Part shown: positions 59,586-64,000 of the stretch, one piece after another | Layout of the letters: each line of letters opens with the position of its first letter | How positions within the stretch are numbered: the stretch's first letter is position 1 | NCBI RefSeq assembly: GCF_001729245.1 | Contig: NZ_CP015217.1 | Location: 1,118,001 to 1,182,000, forward strand | From: Leptospira tipperaryensis | GTDB lineage: Bacteria > Spirochaetota > Leptospiria > Leptospirales > Leptospiraceae | DNA length: 64,000 nt | Direction: 5' to 3' | Position numbers and translations under genes: made by a program | Notes under the pieces: model-generated | Seen by the model: the letters and a program-made list of their open reading frames with translations, nothing else | Database searches by the model: none | Told to the model about the DNA's origin: nothing

Positions 59586-60050
59586 ATGTTTGATGTGCAG
59601 AAATTAGCCAATTTTGCTCTTTCCGAAATTGAAAAATTCTCCAAAGAACACCCTAACGAAACTTTTTATACATTTGCGATCGACTCGAGTTTGCTGTGTA
59701 TGAATTCCATAGAACATTTCGAAAAGTCTCTGAAGGAATTTGCCTCTAAATCTCCGAGATACTATGATTCTCCGGATCAGATTCGGAAGTTAAGAGAGAG
59801 CCCGAAGGCGTGGGCTTACAACGGCTTTGTTTGTTTCCGCAGTTTGAATGTTCCGAACGGTTCCGACTCAGGGCCGTTTGATGAGAATCTTTATAAAGAA
59901 CACTGTGACTTGGACAGAGAGGCTCAAGAAAAGAGCGCTTACGCGATTGCAATGGATCAGGTATTGGAGATCCTAAGACAAAAGGACGCATTTCGAGTTT
60001 TAAAAAAGATAAGTGATTTTAGAATTCTGAGCGCGATACATCCGTCCTGA
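59586..60050 (+). CDS. DUF4303-like protein
   Basis: A 154-residue soluble protein with no signal peptide. Pattern features are an N-terminal helix, FYTFAIDSSLLCMNSIEHFEKSL, RYYDSPDQIRKLRESPKAWAYNGF and a C-terminal helix with AYAIAMDQVLEIL. The middle (peptide 'tp..I..L....W.y.GF') resembles DUF4303, a family often found near contact-toxin immunity genes. A truncated copy of its C-terminus lies 1 kb downstream at 61094. Its biological role is unknown. Confidence 0.6.
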   Translation: MFDVQKLANFALSEIEKFSKEHPNETFYTFAIDSSLLCMNSIEHFEKSLKEFASKSPRYYDSPDQIRKLRESPKAWAYNGFVCFRSLNVPNGSDSGPFDENLYKEHCDLDREAQEKSAYAIAMDQVLEILRQKDAFRVLKKISDFRILSAIHPS

Positions 60051-60456
60051 GGTTTTGTTTTCGGATTTTTCTTCAAAAAATTTTCGCAGAAGAATCCGGA
60101 CGTTTAGACTTTATCCTATCGAAATTCTGATTTCGAAATTTGCTCGCTACCGAGCGTTCTTATCGGAAAGTTAAAAGAAGACGGAGCCGTGATCTTGAGA
60201 GGAGTGATTGTCGGAGTTCCGACGATGGGAATTTTTCTTGCAAAATTATGATTTTGTGATAGAGAAAAGTTTCCGGAATTTTTCCACCCCCCACCCCTCC
60301 GCCCAAAAAAGGGAGGGGCGGTAAGTTTCACGGAGCGTTGTCGGAGTTCCGACAGATTGATTCTTCGATTCAAACAACTTGTGGGTTCAGAATCTGGTTT
60401 CTGAAAAGATGGATTTTCGATACGATTTCTATTCTACAATTTCTTTTGGCCCACCT
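60051..60456. other. Intergenic region with repeat copy C
   Basis: About 400 bases. Apart from the MITE-like element at 60210-60353 I see no gene; a minus-strand frame (60116-60373) runs across the repeat and is not credible. Confidence 0.65.
60210..60353 (-). repeat. MITE-like intergenic repeat, copy C (inverted)
   Basis: A 144-bp element with perfectly palindromic ends GTCGGAGTTCCGAC at 60210-60223 and 60340-60353. In reverse complement it shows CTCCGTGAAACTT, CCGCCCCTCCCT...GGGCGGAGGGG and TTTTCTCTATCACAAAATCATAATT, the same blocks in the same order as copies A and B. Confidence 0.85.
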
Positions 60457-60867
60457 ATGAGCATTTTCCAAGTAAATAAACTGATTCGATTCCAGCACTG
60501 CGATCCAGGCGGAGTGGTCTTTACTCCCCAATATTTTAATCTATTTACGGAAGTTATCGAAGATTGGTTTGATCAGGCTTTGGATTTTAGTTTTTCCAAA
60601 ATGGTGGTGGAGCAGGGGTTTGGAATTCCCGCGATGAAAATTGTAGCTAAGTTTTCGAAAACTTCTTTTCTCGGCGATCACCTCAACTTTCAACTCCGCG
60701 TCAAACGTTTGAGAAAGAACAACGTGCTTTTGCAAATCACCGGCTTCTGCAAAAATGAAAAACGTTGTTCAGCAGATTTTCTTTTAGGTTTCGCTTCCGT
60801 TGAAACAAAAAGTTTAACCGATTGGCCGGATCCTATTTTTCAAAAAATTCAGTCCCATTTCGGATAA
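60457..60867 (+). CDS. Acyl-CoA thioesterase, 4-hydroxybenzoyl-CoA thioesterase-like hot-dog fold
   Basis: From the ATG at 60457 the protein is 136 residues, the single hot-dog length. The start IRFQHCDPGGVVFTPQYFNLF carries the 4HBT active-site pattern (Asp in CDPGG, Tyr in PQYF). The protein then follows with EDWFDQALDF and a long beta region. It should hydrolyse an acyl- or aroyl-CoA. Longer in-frame starts (60379, 60409) reach into the region beside the repeat and lack clear ribosome sites, but none of the starts is strong. It stands alone. Confidence 0.8.
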   Translation: MSIFQVNKLIRFQHCDPGGVVFTPQYFNLFTEVIEDWFDQALDFSFSKMVVEQGFGIPAMKIVAKFSKTSFLGDHLNFQLRVKRLRKNNVLLQITGFCKNEKRCSADFLLGFASVETKSLTDWPDPIFQKIQSHFG

Positions 60868-60898
60868 CGTGCTTTGTGCTGCGACGTTCTGAATTCTA

Positions 60899-60922
60899 AA
60901 AATGGAATTCAGGATCCATTTT
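60899..60922 (+). terminator. Weak terminator-like hairpin after the thioesterase gene
   Basis: AAAATGGA (60899-60906) pairs with TCCATTTT (60915-60922) around an 8-nt loop; the T-run is only four bases. Confidence 0.4.
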
Positions 60923-61093
60923 GTACAAAATATTCTAAGAGATCCGTCCAGCTTCATCGTATTAAATCTCGAGAACGCGAATTCTTTCTTTGTTAAGAAG
61001 ATTTAGAAAAATAGAATATTCCATCTGAAATAAAGGACTCAAAAAAAGAAGTTTCAATTGTAGAATGATGTAGTCGGTTTCCGGGACTAAAAC

Positions 61094-61261
61094 TTGAAAG
61101 ACGAAGAAGGTTTCGTCGAGGCCCTTTTGGCAACTTTGTATGAGCATGACTACGCGGATAAGGAAGCTCAAAAAAATACGACCTACGCAAAAGCGATGGA
61201 AGAGATTCTTGAGATACTAAAAAAGAGAAAATGTATTCCGTCTTCTGAAGAAGAGCGCTGA
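61094..61261 (+). pseudogene. C-terminal fragment of a DUF4303-like paralogue
   Basis: A 55-codon frame opening at a TTG contains LYEHDYADKEAQKNTTYAKA and AMEEILEIL. It aligns with LYKEHCDLDREAQEKSAYAI and AMDQVLEIL at the C-terminus of the complete protein encoded at 59586-60050. No matching N-terminal two-thirds can be found in any frame of the preceding 220 bases. It therefore looks like the remains of a second copy. It could still be expressed as a short peptide, but there is no ribosome site. Confidence 0.65.
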
Positions 61262-61299
61262 TTTTACAATAATGAGAGTAGAGCATAATTACTGAACGT

Positions 61300-61845
61300 A
61301 TGAATCATAAAACAAACGAAGAACAAAACGGCGCGGCGAAAAATACCGGCAAAATCATCGGTTTAGATTTGGTTTTTGTCTTTCTGACTTATCTGATCGG
61401 ACTTTCTATGAATCGTTTTTTGGGAATTGTAGGAGATCCTGAAAATCCGGAAAAATTCAATCCCGTCAATTTATCTCTCGGGATCTCGACATTTTCATTT
61501 CTCTACTTTGCGTCCATCGACGGTCTTTTGATTTTGGATAAAAGAATCGATCGAAGAATTTTGATTTTTTCCGGAATTTTGGTTTTTCTGGTTCTTGCTT
61601 CGGAGCTATTTTCGATTTCGAATTGGATTCTTTTCTTTTACAAGATGTTTTGGAAAACGACCGCGGAATTAGAGGCGGATCATCTCGGGGGAGTTGAGAA
61701 AATTCAATCCGAAGTGCAACAGATCCTTTCGGCCTCTTTGTTTCTTTTTGCGATTGTAAAAACGATCGTTAGAATCATCTGGAATATCTTTTGGATAAAG
61801 GCAATTCTTGCGCAGCAGAAAGTTTCGGATTCTTCTTTGAACTGA
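61300..61845 (+). CDS. Integral membrane protein of unknown function
   Basis: The 181-residue protein has about four hydrophobic segments (roughly 24-44, 56-76, 84-112 and 142-162), with a charged loop at 115-140 (ELEADHLGGVEKIQSEV). No family is recognised. It lies between the DUF4303-like fragment and the arsenic locus, convergent with arsN2 (10 bp between stops). Confidence 0.65.
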   Translation: MNHKTNEEQNGAAKNTGKIIGLDLVFVFLTYLIGLSMNRFLGIVGDPENPEKFNPVNLSLGISTFSFLYFASIDGLLILDKRIDRRILIFSGILVFLVLASELFSISNWILFFYKMFWKTTAELEADHLGGVEKIQSEVQQILSASLFLFAIVKTIVRIIWNIFWIKAILAQQKVSDSSLN

Positions 61846-61855
61846 ATTCTTTTGT

Positions 61856-62290
61856 TTAAAGTATTTTCATAAGAATCGAAGAGCTCGTCGGACAAAGCGT
61901 CGTAAACTCTTCGGTTCCTCTGATTTCTCTCGGAAGAGAATCTCTTTCGATCTCCTGATATCCCAGTCTTAGAAAAAATTTTCGGGCCGTTGTAGTTATA
62001 AGAAATAATTTTTTTACTTGTAAGAGGCGGGCCCGCTCTTCGATTTTATGAACCAGTTGAGTTCCGATTCCTTGTTTTCGAATCGAATCCTTTACAGCAA
62101 AGGAACGCAACAACGCGGATTCCCCGCGTAGCTCCAAACCAACGATCGCTCCGAGTTCGGATTCGTCCCCGTAGCCGATAAAATTATTTAGATCCTGAGT
62201 TTTGAGATCTTCTATCGGAAGAGCATTGTCTTGAAGAAGGTTCAAAACATTCTCAAAATTCGGATGAAAGAAAAAATCCAACTTAGACAC
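61856..62290 (-). CDS. arsN2: ArsN2-type N-acetyltransferase
   Basis: The 144-residue GNAT protein has the features of arsenic-locus ArsN2: LPIEDLKTQDL near the N-terminus, VGLELRGESALLRSFAV, RKQGIGTQLVHKIEERARLLQV as acetyl-CoA loop, LFLITTTARKFFLRLGYQ and TEEFTTLCPTSSSILMK. The start is GTG (62290) with AAAAAGGGA upstream. ArsN enzymes are linked to arsenic resistance; ArsN1 relatives acetylate arsinothricin, while the ArsN2 substrate is less clear. It is divergent from arsR across a shared operator, supporting the assignment. Confidence 0.85.
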   Translation of the reverse strand: MSKLDFFFHPNFENVLNLLQDNALPIEDLKTQDLNNFIGYGDESELGAIVGLELRGESALLRSFAVKDSIRKQGIGTQLVHKIEERARLLQVKKLFLITTTARKFFLRLGYQEIERDSLPREIRGTEEFTTLCPTSSSILMKIL

Positions 62291-62332
62291 GGAGTTCCCT
62301 TTTTCTAAAATTCAAAAGAAGATTCTTGACTT

Positions 62333-62356
62333 CTTTATCGTATAATTACGATAAAG
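62333..62356. promoter_or_regulatory. Palindromic operator of the arsenic locus
   Basis: CTTTATCGTA (62333-62342), spacer TAAT, TACGATAAAG (62347-62356): perfect 10-bp arms, 3 bp before the arsR ATG. TATAAT at 62341-62346 lies in its centre, so a bound repressor would cover a -10 box. A TTGACT at 62326-62331 is too close to that hexamer to be its -35. Confidence 0.75.
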
Positions 62357-62359
62357 AAT

Positions 62360-62704
62360 ATGGTCGTCAACAAAAAAGTGAAATTTACGAAAGACACGAT
62401 CCTTCTTGCTGAATTTGCGAAGGCCTTTGCGCACCCGGCCCGCTTATCGATTTTGCAGACGATCGCCGAAAAGAACGAATGTATCTGCGGCGAAATTGTG
62501 GAAGTGCTTCCTTTAGCTCAGGCGACCGTTTCTCAACATCTCAAAGAATTAAAAGAGATCGGACTTATCAAGGGCGAGGTGGAAGGAAATAAGTCCTGCT
62601 ATTGTATCAACTGGTCCAGAGTGAAGAAATTTCAGGAAGAATTGAATTCGTTTTTTGAAAGTTTAAATCAATCTAAAGAATCACAAAGTGAGAATTGTTG
62701 TTAA
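62360..62704 (+). CDS. arsR: ArsR-family arsenic-responsive repressor
   Basis: The 114-residue winged-helix protein has FAKAFAHPARLSILQTIAE, NECICGEIVEVLPLAQATVSQHLKELKEIGLI and GNKSCYCINW. The CxC pair in the ECICGEI helix matches the As(III)-binding position of classical ArsR (ELCVCDL), and SENCC at the C-terminus may add thiols. It should release the operator at 62333 on binding arsenite. Its stop overlaps the arsC start (TAATG). Confidence 0.93.
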   Translation: MVVNKKVKFTKDTILLAEFAKAFAHPARLSILQTIAEKNECICGEIVEVLPLAQATVSQHLKELKEIGLIKGEVEGNKSCYCINWSRVKKFQEELNSFFESLNQSKESQSENCC

Positions 62705-63147
62705 TGAAAAAGCCGAATATACTCGTACTCTGTACTGGGAATAGCTGTAGAAGTCAAATCGCGGAAGGTTGGTTACGCTACTTTACCGGCAATCGCGCCG
62801 TCATTTACAGCGCGGGAATCGAAACACACGGAGTGAATCCAAGAGCGATTCAGACGATGAAGGAAGTCGGAATCGATATTTCGAATCATACATCCAATCA
62901 TATCGACGAATACAAAAATATAGAATTCGATTATATTCTCACTGTCTGCGATCACGCGAAAGAGAATTGTCCTTACTTTCCTTCCAAAGCTGTGAGGTTT
63001 CATCATAACTTTCCGGATCCCGCGAAAGCAAAAGGAACAGAAGAGGAAATTTTAGAAGAATTTAGAAAGGTTCGCGAGATGATTTGTCTCTATTCACAAA
63101 ACTGGATCGAAGAATTAAAACTGGACTCCGTGGCTACAAATGATTGA
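62704..63147 (+). CDS. arsC: Arsenate reductase, thioredoxin-coupled low-molecular-weight phosphatase type
   Basis: From the ATG at 62704 the protein is 147 residues. The P-loop is [15 protein letters not shown], with Cys10, Cys15 and Arg16, followed by [14 protein letters not shown] and a second cysteine pair in [25 protein letters not shown] supplies the catalytic Asp. This is the Staphylococcus pI258-type enzyme that reduces arsenate to arsenite with thioredoxin. It overlaps arsR by one base and acr3 by 8 bp. Confidence 0.95.
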   Translation: MKKPNILVLCTGNSCRSQIAEGWLRYFTGNRAVIYSAGIETHGVNPRAIQTMKEVGIDISNHTSNHIDEYKNIEFDYILTVCDHAKENCPYFPSKAVRFHHNFPDPAKAKGTEEEILEEFRKVREMICLYSQNWIEELKLDSVATND

Positions 63148-64000
63148 AACTCTGACAAAATCAAAATTGAGTTTTGTGGATCGCTATCTTACTCTCTGGA
63201 TTTTTCTTGCGATGGGAGGAGGAGTTCTTTTTGGAAAATTGATTCCGGGTGTTGAGGCCGGATTTAGTCGTCTTTCGATCGGAACTACGAATCTACCTTT
63301 GGCATTCGGTCTGATCCTGATGATGTATCCTCCTCTTGCAAAGGTTCAATTCGAAAGAATGAGGGAAGTTTTTTCCAACGTAAAAGTTCTTGTGATTTCC
63401 CTTTTTTTAAACTGGGTCGTAGGACCTTTGTTGATGTTCGGTTTAGCGATGTTCTTTTTAAAGGATTATCCCGAATATAGAATCGGACTTATTTTGATCG
63501 GACTGGCAAGATGTATCGCGATGGTCATCGTCTGGAACGAGCTGAGTGAAGGAAGTCGTGATTACGCCGCCGGTCTCGTTGCTCTCAACAGTATCTTTCA
63601 GATATTCTTCTATAGTATATACGCATACTTTTTTATTTCGGTTTTACCTCCCTATTTAGGATTTTCCGGAACTGAAATCAATCTTACAATCGGGCAAGTT
63701 ACGGAAAGCGTTTTTATATATCTAGGGATTCCTTTTTTTGCTGCGATTTTAAGCCGAGTCATTTTGATTCGTTTGAAAGGTAAGACTTGGTATGATAAAA
63801 AATTTATTCCAACCATTTCTCCGATCACATTGATTTCGCTTTTGTTTACGATCTTCTTTATGTTCAGTTTAAAAGGAAATTTGATTTTTGAAATTCCTTT
63901 CGATGTTCTGATCATTAGTATTCCTTTATTGATCTATTTTATTCTGATGTTCTTTGTCAGTTTTTGGATAGGAAAAATCATGAAAGTTGAATATTCTAAA
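63140..64000 (+). CDS. acr3: Arsenite efflux transporter Acr3, partial
   Basis: The frame starts at the ATG at 63140, inside the arsC 3' end, and is open to the last base of the window (287 codons, no stop). It has many membrane helices and the Acr3 signatures [46 protein letters not shown] and [18 protein letters not shown], where the Cys is the one needed for arsenite transport. Full Acr3 is about 340-350 residues, so about 55-65 residues lie beyond the window. It exports the arsenite produced by ArsC. Confidence 0.95.
   Translation, partial: MIETLTKSKLSFVDRYLTLWIFLAMGGGVLFGKLIPGVEAGFSRLSIGTTNLPLAFGLILMMYPPLAKVQFERMREVFSNVKVLVISLFLNWVVGPLLMFGLAMFFLKDYPEYRIGLILIGLARCIAMVIVWNELSEGSRDYAAGLVALNSIFQIFFYSIYAYFFISVLPPYLGFSGTEINLTIGQVTESVFIYLGIPFFAAILSRVILIRLKGKTWYDKKFIPTISPITLISLLFTIFFMFSLKGNLIFEIPFDVLIISIPLLIYFILMFFVSFWIGKIMKVEYSK

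Noticed and set aside
60116..60373. 85-residue minus-strand frame
   Set aside because: It is created by the MITE-like repeat copy C.
62326..62346. TTGACT and TATAAT as a standard arsR promoter
   Set aside because: The spacer is only 9 bp; the two hexamers cannot belong to the same sigma-70 promoter, although either may be used.

Overview
The window looks like a chromosomal segment of a spirochaete, most probably a Leptospira of the pathogenic clade. The reasons are the loose spirochaetal lipoprotein boxes, the chemotaxis cluster with a CheC-type phosphatase module, the moderately AT-rich DNA with very AT-rich intergenic spacers, and several gene families I associate with Leptospira. I could not run a database search, so the genus is an inference. 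I see no rRNA, tRNA, transposase, phage gene or CRISPR array.

Layout. 1-5.5 kb: small membrane and lipoprotein genes, a zinc-dependent phospholipase C / P1-nuclease-like protein and a Baeyer-Villiger-type flavin monooxygenase. 5.6-14.8 kb: a signalling region with a FecR-like protein, an EAL phosphodiesterase, a LytS-type histidine kinase, a STAS protein, two DUF1566 surface or secreted proteins and a LytTR response regulator. Paired direct repeats exactly 21 bp apart lie in front of both the kinase gene and the LytTR gene. 15-19 kb: a Pycsar-effector-like membrane protein and a coupled cassette of an ATPase-dead RadB/RecA-like protein, an 89-residue protein and a family-B DNA polymerase with altered motifs. 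19.4-29.2 kb: an NMT1/THI5-histidine kinase fusion, glyA with a lipoate ligase, an acetyltransferase between tandem repeats, a rhomboid protease, a metallo-beta-lactamase-fold hydrolase and PBP1A. 29.3-34.8 kb: sucB-lpdA-sucA, encoding the whole 2-oxoglutarate dehydrogenase complex, whose E2 needs the lipoate handled by the nearby ligase.

35-44.5 kb: an acetyltransferase, a TPR protein, carA with a small coupled gene, thrS-infC-rpmI-rplT, and a cell-division pair (ZapB-like, ZapA) followed by 5-formyl-THF cyclo-ligase. 44.6-57.6 kb: cheW-cheA-cheB-cheY running into scpA-scpB-pheA-tyrA-aroA-cmk-rpsA, with many overlapping junctions. 57.6-59.5 kb: hisG, rpmF and plsX. 59.6-61.9 kb: accessory genes with a degraded paralogue fragment. 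61.9-64 kb: an arsenic resistance locus (arsN2 divergent from arsR-arsC-acr3) with a perfect palindromic operator; acr3 runs off the end.

Intergenic DNA carries a recurrent repeat family built on GTCGGAGTTCCGAC / GAGTTCCTAC palindromes: three MITE-like copies of about 145-160 bp (one inverted), a 53-bp tandem array and smaller relics. The most interesting items for follow-up are the LytTR direct-repeat regulon, the PolB/RadB-like cassette, the CheA-CheC fusion and the solitary Pycsar-like effector.
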